A stretch of 64,000 nt of DNA from Sinorhizobium psoraleae (GTDB taxonomy: Bacteria; Pseudomonadota; Alphaproteobacteria; Rhizobiales; Rhizobiaceae): the NCBI RefSeq assembly GCF_013283645.1, contig NZ_JABEKV010000002.1:503798-567797 (forward strand). Direction: 5' to 3'. Numbering within the stretch: the first letter of the stretch is position 1; each line of letters begins with the position of its first letter. A program made the position numbers and the translations under genes. Shown piece after piece: positions 9,198 to 16,617 of this stretch. The notes below the pieces were generated by a model that did no database searches, was not told the origin of the DNA, and saw only the letters and a program-made list of their open reading frames with translations.

Positions 9198-10262
9198 ATG
9201 GAAAAGCGGGGACTCTCGATCTCGGGGACGATCTTGCGCCTGGTGGCCCTCTTGGGTCTGACCTTCGCGGCGGCGAATGCACGCGCGAGTGACCTGGAAC
9301 CTTGGAAGCAGCGGCAGAACGCCATCATTGTCGATGCCTATGAGATGAACAGCATCGACTGGGAAGTGATGCTGAAGGACAAGCGTATCGCCGGGTTCAT
9401 CGCAAAGGCCTCCGACGGCCTGCCCGAAAGCTTCTCCTGCACCGGAGACCATGGCGGCGACACGGTAGCCCACTGCAAGACGATGTGGCGCAAATACGCC
9501 GTCAGCCGCGAGCTTTACCAGACCCGCCGAATGATCGCCCGCTCGCATGGCCTGCTCTGGGGCGCCTACCATCTGGCTCGGCCCGGCAATCCTGTCGATC
9601 AGGCCAACCACTTCCTCGACTATGCCGATCCCCGCGACGACGAGGTGATGGTCCTCGATATCGAGGGGATCGATCCGGAAAAATACATGTCACTGGAAGA
9701 TGCCGCCATTTTCGCCGGGCATATCAAGGTCCGCACCGGCCGCTACCCGATCCTCTACACCAACCACATCACCGCGAAGCACATCGCCGCCAACCGCTTC
9801 AGGCACCGGCTGCTGTCGCGCCTTCCGCTCTGGTACGCCCGCTACAAGCCCGACATCCGCAAGGTGTTTCCGATGGGGAACTGGGACAGCTACGCGCTTT
9901 GGCAATTCTCGTCGTCGCACAATTGCGGCAAGCGGCGCTGCCCGTACCGAGTGCCCGGCACGCTCAACGATATCGACGTGAACGTCGCCGCCATGCCGGC
10001 CTCCGCGCTGAAGGCCGTCTGGGCGCAAGGTGCCCTGCTGCCGGAGAAGGCGCCGGTTTTGACCGTTGTCGCCGCGGCGACGCGCGGCACGGCGCCAGCA
10101 GCCAGCGCCAGGGCCGCCGTCTCGTTCGAGCGGCCGGCATTGCTCGTGAGCCGGGCAACGGCCGCGAGCAAGTCGGGCAGCGGGGTCGACATGACGGTTA
10201 CCGGCTCGATTGCCGTCAAAGCAGCCGAAGCACACCTGCCCCACCAGGCGGAGCGGCGCTAA
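9198..10262 (+). CDS. Secreted glycoside hydrolase family 25 (lysozyme-like) protein
   Basis: A 354-residue protein with an N-terminal signal peptide (hydrophobic core LRLVALLGLTFAAANARA, cleavage around residue 30) and a GH25 muramidase domain (~residues 40-265). The acid pair of the active site is seen in VMVLDIEG (~150), with an N-terminal D in IIVDAYEMN at the start of the barrel. GH25 enzymes cleave the MurNAc-GlcNAc bond in peptidoglycan. About 85 residues after the domain are Ala/Val/Thr-rich and low complexity. The gene stands alone, followed by the convergent gbcB gene. Whether it acts on the cell's own wall or on other bacteria cannot be told from sequence. The Shine-Dalgarno site is weak. 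Confidence 0.85.
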   Translation: MEKRGLSISGTILRLVALLGLTFAAANARASDLEPWKQRQNAIIVDAYEMNSIDWEVMLKDKRIAGFIAKASDGLPESFSCTGDHGGDTVAHCKTMWRKYAVSRELYQTRRMIARSHGLLWGAYHLARPGNPVDQANHFLDYADPRDDEVMVLDIEGIDPEKYMSLEDAAIFAGHIKVRTGRYPILYTNHITAKHIAANRFRHRLLSRLPLWYARYKPDIRKVFPMGNWDSYALWQFSSSHNCGKRRCPYRVPGTLNDIDVNVAAMPASALKAVWAQGALLPEKAPVLTVVAAATRGTAPAASARAAVSFERPALLVSRATAASKSGSGVDMTVTGSIAVKAAEAHLPHQAERR

Positions 10263-10291
10263 AGCCCCCTTCCGGGAAGAAGCCGCGGCTT

Positions 10292-11392
10292 CTACGCCTC
10301 GATCTGCACGTCGCCGAGCGGCCGCGAGCAACAGGCAAGGATGTAGCCTTCCTCGATCTCGTCATCGAGAATGCCGCCATTGTGATTCATCTCGACGTCG
10401 CCGGCGACCTTCATCACCCGGCATGTACCGCAGATGCCGCCCTCGCAGGCCGCACCTATCCTGACGCCATTGGCGCGCGCGGTCTGCAGGATCGTCTGGC
10501 CCGGCACGGCCGCCACGTCCTTGCCGCTCATGGTAAAGCTTACCCGCACCGCCTCGGCCGGAGCGCCCGCAGCAGGTCCAGCGCGCACAGCAAGTTCCTC
10601 GGCCGCCGGCGCGGCGGCCGGCTGGAAGCTCTCTTCGTGATAACGCGCCATCTCGAAACCGGCGCCTTTCAGCATCTCCCTGACGCCGCGCATGAAAGGT
10701 TCAGGCCCGCAGCAAAACACCGTCCTCTCCAGGAAGTCCGGCGCGAGCAGAGGCAATTTCGTCGCGTCGATGCGGCCGCGCAGTCCGTGCCATCCGTCAC
10801 GCGCCTCGTGGCCTTCCACGAGAAAGCCGAGATTGAGCCGTGGCATCTGGCGGGCGAGAACCTCCAGTTCGGAGCGGAACAGGAGATCCTCCGGCCGGCG
10901 GGCGCAGGAAATGAAGGTGACGTCCGTGTCGGGCGCGCAGTCGACCATCCACCGCGTCATCGACATCATCGGCGTCACCCCGGAACCGGCCGAGATAAAC
11001 AGATATTTCTCACCCGGATGGCGAACGAAGCTGAAATCGCCGAGCGGCCCGAGCGCCTTCAGCCTCATGCCCGGCTTCAGGTTCTCGAACATCCAGCGGG
11101 TGCCGACACTGCCCGGCTGCGCCTTGACGGTGACGGCAACCGAGAGCGGTCGCGACGGCGAAGACGACAGCGTGTAGGTGCGCATCACCGGCTCTTCGCC
11201 GACGGGCAGTTCGAGCGTGACGAACTGCCCCGGCAGATAGCGAAACCAGGAAGGCTTGTCCGAGCGGAAGGTGAAGGTCATCACATCCGCGGTCTCGACG
11301 ACGGCCGAAATGCACTCAAGCAGGTGCTGGCGATCGATCCACGGGTGCAGTTCATCGAAGTGGCGGAAGGACAGAGGCATTTCCATGGTCAT
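10292..11392 (-). CDS. gbcB: Glycine betaine demethylase, ferredoxin-reductase subunit
   Basis: A 366-residue flavin/iron-sulfur reductase that supplies electrons from NAD(P)H to the Rieske oxygenase encoded just upstream. Order of domains: FAD-binding barrel (RTYTLSSSPSRPL, ~residues 83-95), NAD-binding domain (ISAGSGVTPMMSM, ~130-142) and a C-terminal plant-type [2Fe-2S] ferredoxin domain with CEGGICGTC and a later C (ILACCSRP). The start ATG at 11392 overlaps the stop of gbcA (ATGA), so translation is coupled. The pair corresponds to GbcA-GbcB, which turn glycine betaine into dimethylglycine plus formaldehyde; the related stachydrine demethylase system is a possible alternative. A cobalamin riboswitch precedes the operon. 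Confidence 0.88.
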   Translation of the reverse strand: MTMEMPLSFRHFDELHPWIDRQHLLECISAVVETADVMTFTFRSDKPSWFRYLPGQFVTLELPVGEEPVMRTYTLSSSPSRPLSVAVTVKAQPGSVGTRWMFENLKPGMRLKALGPLGDFSFVRHPGEKYLFISAGSGVTPMMSMTRWMVDCAPDTDVTFISCARRPEDLLFRSELEVLARQMPRLNLGFLVEGHEARDGWHGLRGRIDATKLPLLAPDFLERTVFCCGPEPFMRGVREMLKGAGFEMARYHEESFQPAAAPAAEELAVRAGPAAGAPAEAVRVSFTMSGKDVAAVPGQTILQTARANGVRIGAACEGGICGTCRVMKVAGDVEMNHNGGILDDEIEEGYILACCSRPLGDVQIEA

Positions 11393-12633
11393 GCCACCCG
11401 CGAGAGAGGAGCGGCGTCGCCCTGCAGACGGTTCTGCATGAAATTGCAGTACCATTCGACGAACTGCATCACGCCGCCCTCGTGCTCGGCCGAATAGGGG
11501 CCCGGTTCATAGGCCGGCGAGCGGATGCCGAAGGCATTTTCTTCGACGATCTGGCGGTCCTGGTCGTTCGTCTCCGTCCAGACATGGGTCAAGTCCTCGA
11601 TCGTGTAATCGACGCCCTCGACCGCGTCCTTGCTGACCAGCCATTTGGTGGTGACCTGCGTCAATTCCGGTCCAAGCGGTAACACGCGGAAGGTGATCGC
11701 GTGATCGCCGAGCACATGGTTCCAGGTCGTTGGGTAGTGGAAGAGCAGCAGCGTACCGATCCCGCGCGCGTTGACGCCCGCCGAGAGCTGTTTGCGGACT
11801 GCGGCCTGACCGGACATGGTGTAGCTCTCGGCCCCGTTGATCAGCGGCATCCGCGTCATCCGGAACTGGCCGGTCGGCGCAATCCTGAAGGTGCTCGGAA
11901 GGCCCGCCGCCTCGCACTTTTCCCAATGGGCGCCGATCTCCGGGTCGTTCATCGCGCCCTGGACGCCTGTCACCGTCGGGGCTTCGGGGTAGGTGCGGCA
12001 AAGCTCCGGATGGTTGGCGGCGCAATGGTAGCACTCGCGGTTGTTCTCCCAGACAAGCTTCCAATTGCCCTTCTCGACGATGGTGCTCTCATAGGCGACC
12101 TTGGTTTCGCCGAGACGATGCGGTGCGAGATAGCCTGCGGCCATGTCGCGGAACGGCTGGAAATCCATCGGATTGTCGGCGAGGCTGATGAAGATGTAGC
12201 CGCCCACGGTTTCGCAATGGACCGGCTTCAGGCTGTGCTCAGCCGGGTCGAAGCCTTCGGGCATTTGCCGGGCGAAGAGCAGCTTGCCGTCGAGTTCGTA
12301 CGTCCACTGGTGATAGGGACAGACGAGCTTGGCCGATGAGCCTTTGTGCTGCGTGCAGACACGCGAGCCGCGGTGGCGGCAGGAATTGTGGAGCGCCCGG
12401 ATCGTTCCCTGCCGGTCGCGGACGATGACGATCGGATAGTCGCCGACCTGAACGGTGAAGTAGTTGCCGGCTCTCGGAATTTCGCAGTCGTGACCGATGA
12501 AGAGCCAGTCCTTGTACCAGATGTGCTCGAGGTCTTGCCGGTAATAATCCGGGTCGGTGTAGAAGGCCCGGTCGAGGCTATAGCCTTCACGGCGGGTTTT
12601 CAGCCGGCGCAGCATATCGTTCTGAACGTCCAT
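11389..12633 (-). CDS. gbcA: Glycine betaine demethylase, Rieske oxygenase subunit
   Basis: A 414-residue Rieske non-haem-iron oxygenase alpha subunit. The N-terminal Rieske [2Fe-2S] ligands are in CRHRGSRVC (~residues 85-93) and CPYHQWTYELDG (~104-115); the catalytic iron site follows with NNRECYHCAANHPELCR (~200-216), a segment characteristic of quaternary-ammonium demethylases such as GbcA and stachydrine demethylase rather than aromatic-ring dioxygenases. It removes a methyl group from glycine betaine as formaldehyde, using electrons from gbcB, which overlaps it by 4 bases. GAGGA lies 6 bases before ATG 12633. The mRNA leader contains a cobalamin riboswitch (12755-12931), an unusual controller for this enzyme. 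Substrate is inferred from family. Confidence 0.88.
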   Translation of the reverse strand: MDVQNDMLRRLKTRREGYSLDRAFYTDPDYYRQDLEHIWYKDWLFIGHDCEIPRAGNYFTVQVGDYPIVIVRDRQGTIRALHNSCRHRGSRVCTQHKGSSAKLVCPYHQWTYELDGKLLFARQMPEGFDPAEHSLKPVHCETVGGYIFISLADNPMDFQPFRDMAAGYLAPHRLGETKVAYESTIVEKGNWKLVWENNRECYHCAANHPELCRTYPEAPTVTGVQGAMNDPEIGAHWEKCEAAGLPSTFRIAPTGQFRMTRMPLINGAESYTMSGQAAVRKQLSAGVNARGIGTLLLFHYPTTWNHVLGDHAITFRVLPLGPELTQVTTKWLVSKDAVEGVDYTIEDLTHVWTETNDQDRQIVEENAFGIRSPAYEPGPYSAEHEGGVMQFVEWYCNFMQNRLQGDAAPLSRVA

Positions 12634-12676
12634 GTCCTATCCTCGTTCATCAGTTCGGAGAGGCAGGAAGGAACCA

Positions 12677-12698
12677 GCACCGATAAAGATACCGGCGC
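12677..12698 (-). promoter_or_regulatory. Hairpin between riboswitch and gbcA (possible expression platform)
   Basis: In the minus-strand leader, GCGCCGGTA and TATCGGTGC form a 9-bp stem (two G-U pairs) closed by the tetraloop TCTT. It lies between the riboswitch aptamer and the gbcA start. No U-run follows, so it is not a simple terminator; a role in switching is inference. Confidence 0.45.
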
Positions 12699-12754
12699 AT
12701 CAACGGCTCCGATCCGGCTGCCCGCCGCAACCAGTTACGGTCGATATTTCGTCC

Positions 12755-12931
12755 CAAGGCTGGTTTCCGGGCTCTGGAGCGGCCCCGCGAGGGACCAGCC
12801 CGGCGCCTTCCCGGACACACCGTCCAGTGGCCTTTTGCCGTGGCTTTCGCTCCACCACCGTTGCGGGGGCAGCGCCGGGATCTGACCGGCTTCCCAATTC
12901 TCCGCCTCCCTGGAGCGGCACCTTGAGTGTT
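12755..12931 (-). promoter_or_regulatory. Cobalamin (adenosylcobalamin) riboswitch
   Basis: Read on the minus strand, this leader has the conserved blocks of the cobalamin riboswitch in order: AAGGTGCCGC, GGGAAGCCGGT, a CGGCGCTGCCCCCGCAACGGT core, GGCCACTG, GGGAAGGCGCCGGGC and the 3' B12-box GAGCCCGGAAACCAGCC (about 12758-12776). The aptamer ends about 120 bases before the gbcA start, with no other minus-strand gene between them. In this class, adenosylcobalamin binding normally lowers expression of the downstream genes. Control of a betaine demethylase operon is therefore the direct reading of the arrangement. Confidence 0.96.
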
Positions 12932-13231
12932 CCTATCTAAGCGCGCACAGCAGTTCGGCATCTGCCGATTGACGACATCCGATTCCGGAAAGGCGACACG
13001 ACATTCTCGTGTTCAATCGCGAAGCAGCCATAAAGATTGTTCATTAGAAACAATGTGATAGTAGAAAATTTAAGCAACTGGCGATTTTTTTGGCAGTGCC
13101 ATCTCCGGCACGAAGTTGACTGGCCATTTTGCGACATTCGTCCCATGCGAGCGTCATCGACGAAATGGTTGAAGAATCATCTGTTAACCCTGAACGACTA
13201 GCATTCCGCAACGGATCAATTCGCGGACAGG
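12932..13231. other. Divergent intergenic region upstream of the riboswitch
   Basis: AT-richer sequence that must hold the promoter of the riboswitch-gbcAB transcript (minus) and of the following plus-strand gene. It contains the 19-base inverted repeat ATTGTT-N7-AACAAT at 13036-13054, a plausible operator, and a poly-T stretch near 13087. I could not assign a convincing -35/-10 pair. No gene or ncRNA is recognised. Confidence 0.5.
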
Positions 13232-13846
13232 ATGGCGCCGACGCCGATGGCAAAACTCAGATATTATGACGCCGCCCCGAGAGCCTCGCTGCCAGCGCCC
13301 AGGACCACACCACATGCGGAGTTCCTCCGAACCGGACGGATCGAACGCCGACGGCACTGGGTAACCGAGCAGCGGCGTTACCTGACGCATGAGGAAGTCG
13401 CCGAGCGCACGGGGCGGAAACTGGCGGCGGCCGGGGAGACCACCCACAAGCGGATCAACGCTTTCCATGCATCGATCCAGTTTCCGAAGATGATCTTCCA
13501 CCGCACGCTCCCGAACAGTCCGCATCTCGGCTACTGCCACGTGACCGCCGCAAATACGCACCTTCCCCAGTCGCGCGATCTCACCTGGGCTTTCTATTTT
13601 GCGAACTTCTTTTCCGATCTCGGTGACGAGACGCATTTCTTCGATCGGATACAGACAGGCTATTCGCGGATGTATTTCGCCGTGGCCATCGAGCCTGGAG
13701 ACGAGGAAGGCCGGATGGTCATCAACCGCGATGTCCGCGGTAACGGCCTGATCTTCCGGACACAGGACCCGAAGATCGCGCTCAAGAACGTCTTGATGCT
13801 GGGCGCGCGGGACGATGCGCTGCGCCAGATCATTCGCAGTCTCTGA
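13232..13846 (+). CDS. Conserved rhizobial hypothetical protein (DUF6656-like)
   Basis: A 204-residue cytoplasmic protein without signal peptide or membrane segments, rich in Arg and His. It resembles an uncharacterised Rhizobiaceae family that I recall as DUF6656; typical stretches are WVTEQRRYLTHEEVAERTGR, AFHASIQFPKMIFHRTLP and RDLTWAFYFANFFSDLGD. No catalytic motif is evident. The start may instead be ATG 13247 (MAKLRYYDAAP); neither has a strong Shine-Dalgarno site. It is transcribed away from the riboswitch-gbcAB operon and is followed directly by a three-unit palindrome array. GC content and codon use look native, which supports a real gene. Function unknown. Confidence 0.7.
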   Translation: MAPTPMAKLRYYDAAPRASLPAPRTTPHAEFLRTGRIERRRHWVTEQRRYLTHEEVAERTGRKLAAAGETTHKRINAFHASIQFPKMIFHRTLPNSPHLGYCHVTAANTHLPQSRDLTWAFYFANFFSDLGDETHFFDRIQTGYSRMYFAVAIEPGDEEGRMVINRDVRGNGLIFRTQDPKIALKNVLMLGARDDALRQIIRSL

Positions 13847-13860
13847 CGCGCAGCCGGTCC

Positions 13861-14035
13861 TTGTTTCCATGCATGTCGTTATCCCAAAACCGCTGCGCAC
13901 TTTTGGGCGACATGCGCTCCTTGTTTGCATGCATGTCGTTGTCCCAAAACCGCTGCGCACTTTTAGGCGACATGCGCTCCTTGTCTCCATGCATGTCGTT
14001 ATCCCAAAACCGCTGCGCACTTTTGGGCGACATGC
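13861..14035. repeat. Three-copy tandem array of a 60-bp palindromic element
   Basis: Three units begin at 13861, 13921 and 13981 with an exact 60-base period and only a few differences. Each contains a large hairpin: GCATGTCG, a 4-base bulge (TTAT or TTGT), CCCAAAA, the 11-base loop CCGCTGCGCAC, TTTTGGG, CGACATGC. Unit 2 carries G for A in the bulge and a C-A mismatch (TTTTAGG). The period is 20 codons, so both strands show spurious repetitive open frames. The array lies between the DUF6656-like gene and the Sua5 gene. Confidence 0.9.
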
Positions 14036-14109
14036 ATTGACGAAGAAAATCGTTCTGTTTTCCCCACACCTCCTTTAAGGAAGCGACGGAAAGGGCAAAC
14101 GGAACTGCC

Positions 14110-15084
14110 ATGGCCGAAATCATCGATACACGCACAGAACCGGACCGGGCGATCGAGAGAGCCTGCGCCGTTCTTTCCGAGGGCGAGCCTGTCGCGATCC
14201 CGACGGAGACGGTCTATGGCCTTGCGGCGGATGCCAGCAACCCCGATTCGATCAGCCGGATCTACGAGATGAAAGGCCGGCCGCGTTTCAACCCGCTGAT
14301 CTGCCATATCTCCGATATGGCGATGGCCGAAGCTCACGTGACGTTCGACCCGATCTCACGTCGTCTTGCCGAGGCCTTCTGGCCTGGCCCGCTGACCCTG
14401 ATCCTGCCGCAACGGCGCGAGAGCGCCGTCCACGCGCTCGCCTCGGCCGGTCTCGACACGCTCGGCATCCGCATGCCCGACGGCTTCTCGCGCCAGGTGA
14501 TCGCCCGCTTCGGACGACCGCTCGCGGCGCCGAGCGCCAACACGTCGGGGAAGATAAGCCCAACCAGCGCAGCCCACGTGCAAGCCGACCTAGGCTCCAG
14601 GCTGAAACTCATCCTCGATGCAGGCCCGGCTGAAATCGGCCTCGAGTCGACGATCATCAAGGTTGAAGACGGGGCACTGCGGCTGCTGAGGCCCGGTGGG
14701 CTGGACGCCGCGGAGATAGAGAAACTGACGGGGCGCGAGGTCCTGCGGCCCGAAAGCGCCGGCTCGACGATCGAGGCGCCGGGCATGCTTGCTTCGCATT
14801 ATGCGCCGGGCGCAGCCGTGAGGCTGAATGCCGAGGACGTTCGTGCCGGAGAAGCGCTGATCCGCTTCGGAGGCAGACCGCTTCCGGGCGAGAGCGGCGC
14901 GACGATCGTGCTGGACCTCAGCCCCGGCGGCAATCTTCGCGAGGCGGCCGCCAACCTTTTCGACTACATGAAGCAAGCGGATGCCAGCGGCGCTCGGACG
15001 ATAGCCTTCGGTCCTGTACCGGAAGAAGGTCTCGGGGAAGCGATCATCGATCGCCTGCAGCGGGCAGCAGCCCCCAGAGCTTGA
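14110..15084 (+). CDS. tsaC: L-threonylcarbamoyladenylate synthase (Sua5/YwlC type)
   Basis: A 324-residue enzyme that makes threonylcarbamoyl-AMP from threonine, bicarbonate and ATP for t6A37 tRNA modification. An N-terminal YrdC domain (~residues 15-200) shows PIPTETVYGLAADA, the KGRPRFNPLICHI lysine/arginine segment and APSANTSGKISPTSA; a C-terminal Sua5 domain (~215-320, SPGMLASHYAPGA type motif seen as APGMLASHYAPGAAV) makes this the long Sua5 form rather than the short TsaC. Length is normal for Sua5. Only 28 bases separate it from the FAD-dependent dehydrogenase downstream, so they may be cotranscribed. Confidence 0.92.
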   Translation: MAEIIDTRTEPDRAIERACAVLSEGEPVAIPTETVYGLAADASNPDSISRIYEMKGRPRFNPLICHISDMAMAEAHVTFDPISRRLAEAFWPGPLTLILPQRRESAVHALASAGLDTLGIRMPDGFSRQVIARFGRPLAAPSANTSGKISPTSAAHVQADLGSRLKLILDAGPAEIGLESTIIKVEDGALRLLRPGGLDAAEIEKLTGREVLRPESAGSTIEAPGMLASHYAPGAAVRLNAEDVRAGEALIRFGGRPLPGESGATIVLDLSPGGNLREAAANLFDYMKQADASGARTIAFGPVPEEGLGEAIIDRLQRAAAPRA

Positions 15085-15112
15085 ACAACTTGCTGAAAAT
15101 GAGAGTACGATC

Positions 15113-16552
15113 ATGACGACCCCACTTCTTTCTCCGGAATTGATCGCCTCTTTCATCGAAATCGTCGGTAGCGCCAATGCGCTGAGCAGCCCGGCGGAAA
15201 CAGCACCTTACCTTGTCGAATCGCGCGGGCTCTATCACGGCACAACCCCACTCGTCCTCAGGCCTGGTTCCGTCGAGGAAGTCTCGCGCATCATGCGCCT
15301 CGCCAGCCAGACCCGCACAGCCATCGTGCCGCAGGGAGGCAATACCGGACATGTGGCCGGCCAGATCCCGCGCGAAGGCAAGGCCGACATGGTCCTCTCG
15401 CTCGAGCGGCTGAACCGCATCCGCGACATCGATCCGGTCGGCAATATCATCGTCGCCGATGCGGGCTGCATCCTGGCGGACATCCAGAAAGCGGCTGACG
15501 ACCACGGGCGCCTTTTCCCGCTGTCGCTCGGTTCCGAAGGTTCGGCCCGCATCGGCGGCAATCTCTCGACCAATGCCGGCGGTACGGCCGTGCTTGCCTA
15601 CGGCAACATGCGCCAGCTTTGCCTGGGGCTGGAAGTCGTGCTCCCGACCGGCGAGATCTGGGACGGGTTGCGACGGCTGAAGAAGGACAATACCGGCTAC
15701 GATCTTCGCGACCTCTTCATCGGCGCCGAAGGAACGCTTGGCGTCATTACCGGCGCCGTGCTGAAGCTGCTCCCAAAGCCGCTTGGCCATCACGTCGCTT
15801 TCGCTGGTCTCGGCAGCGTCGAGGATGCACTTCGTCTTTTTGACCGGGCATCGAGCCTCTGTGGCCCGGCGCTGACGGGTTTCGAGCTGATGCCGAGGAT
15901 AGGCATTGAGTTCACCACGAGGCACATCCCGGGCGTGCGCGACCCGATGCCGACGGTCCATCCCTGGTATGCCTTGATCGATATCTCGACGTCGGACTCC
16001 GCCGAAAGCGCGGAGCGTTTGGTGCAGGGCGTGCTCGAAGCGGGCGTCAACGATGGTCTCGTCGAAAACGCCGTCATCGCGACAAGCGAGGCACAGCGCA
16101 AGGCGCTGTGGCATATGCGCGAGAGCATGTCGCCGGCGCAGAAACCGGAAGGCGGCTCCATCAAGCACGATGTTTCGGTGCCGGTATCGAGCATCCCCGG
16201 CTTCATTGCGGAGGCCGATGCCGCCGTCATGAAAGCCATACCCGGGGCGCGCATATGCTCCTTCGGCCACATGGGCGACGGCAACATCCACTACAACATT
16301 TCCCAGCCGGTCGGCGCCGACAAGCAGGCGTTCCTGAACCGTTGGCGCGAGATAAACGCCATCGTCCACGGCATCGTGCTGAGATATCGCGGATCGATTT
16401 CGGCCGAGCACGGCATCGGCCAACTGAAACGCGACGAGCTCGCGGAAATCCGCCCGGCGATCGAAATCGAGCTGATGCAACGGATCAAGCATGCCTTCGA
16501 CCCAGCAGGCATCATGAATCCCGACAAGGTGCTGCGCTCCAGCTCAACGTGA
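15113..16552 (+). CDS. FAD-linked 2-hydroxyacid dehydrogenase (GlcD/D2HGDH family)
   Basis: A 479-residue oxidoreductase with an N-terminal PCMH-type FAD-binding domain (VPQGGNTGHVAGQIP, ~residues 78-92; NLSTNAGGTAVLAYGNMR, ~148-165) and a C-terminal FAD-linked oxidase domain ending in the metal-binding HMGDGNIHYNI (~385-395) and SAEHGIGQLKRDE (~425-437) motifs. This set is shared by D-2-hydroxyglutarate, D-lactate and glycolate dehydrogenases; the absence of an extra iron-sulfur domain and length near 480 favour a D-2-hydroxyglutarate or D-lactate type. Substrate cannot be fixed from sequence. It follows the Sua5 gene by 28 bases. A type B repeat begins just after its stop. Confidence 0.88.
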   Translation: MTTPLLSPELIASFIEIVGSANALSSPAETAPYLVESRGLYHGTTPLVLRPGSVEEVSRIMRLASQTRTAIVPQGGNTGHVAGQIPREGKADMVLSLERLNRIRDIDPVGNIIVADAGCILADIQKAADDHGRLFPLSLGSEGSARIGGNLSTNAGGTAVLAYGNMRQLCLGLEVVLPTGEIWDGLRRLKKDNTGYDLRDLFIGAEGTLGVITGAVLKLLPKPLGHHVAFAGLGSVEDALRLFDRASSLCGPALTGFELMPRIGIEFTTRHIPGVRDPMPTVHPWYALIDISTSDSAESAERLVQGVLEAGVNDGLVENAVIATSEAQRKALWHMRESMSPAQKPEGGSIKHDVSVPVSSIPGFIAEADAAVMKAIPGARICSFGHMGDGNIHYNISQPVGADKQAFLNRWREINAIVHGIVLRYRGSISAEHGIGQLKRDELAEIRPAIEIELMQRIKHAFDPAGIMNPDKVLRSSST

Positions 16553-16566
16553 CCGATGCCAAAAGC

Positions 16567-16617
16567 TGGAGCGGGACGCGAGCGGGAACCCGCTACACCT
16601 TTCTTCGAATTGCTCTA
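16567..16617. repeat. Dispersed palindromic element (type B), degenerate copy
   Basis: Starts TGGAGCGGGACGCGAGCGG and ends TTGCTCTA, like the copies at 7957 and 29376. It fills the gap between two convergent genes, and its last three bases are the TAG stop codon of the minus-strand DUF1217 gene, so the repeat contributes that gene's end. Confidence 0.7.

Noticed and set aside
10292-12633. Aromatic-ring hydroxylating dioxygenase
   Set aside because: The automatic Rieske label fits, but there is no beta subunit and the NNRECYHC site and paired ferredoxin reductase point to quaternary-ammonium demethylation.
13861-14035. CRISPR array
   Set aside because: Three repeats only, no unique spacers, each unit a palindrome with almost no sequence between units, and no cas genes.
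13815-14135. Repetitive open frames on both strands (for example MHVVIPKPLRTFGRHAL repeated)
   Set aside because: They are translations of the 60-base palindrome array, whose period equals 20 codons. There is no ribosome-binding site and no independent support.
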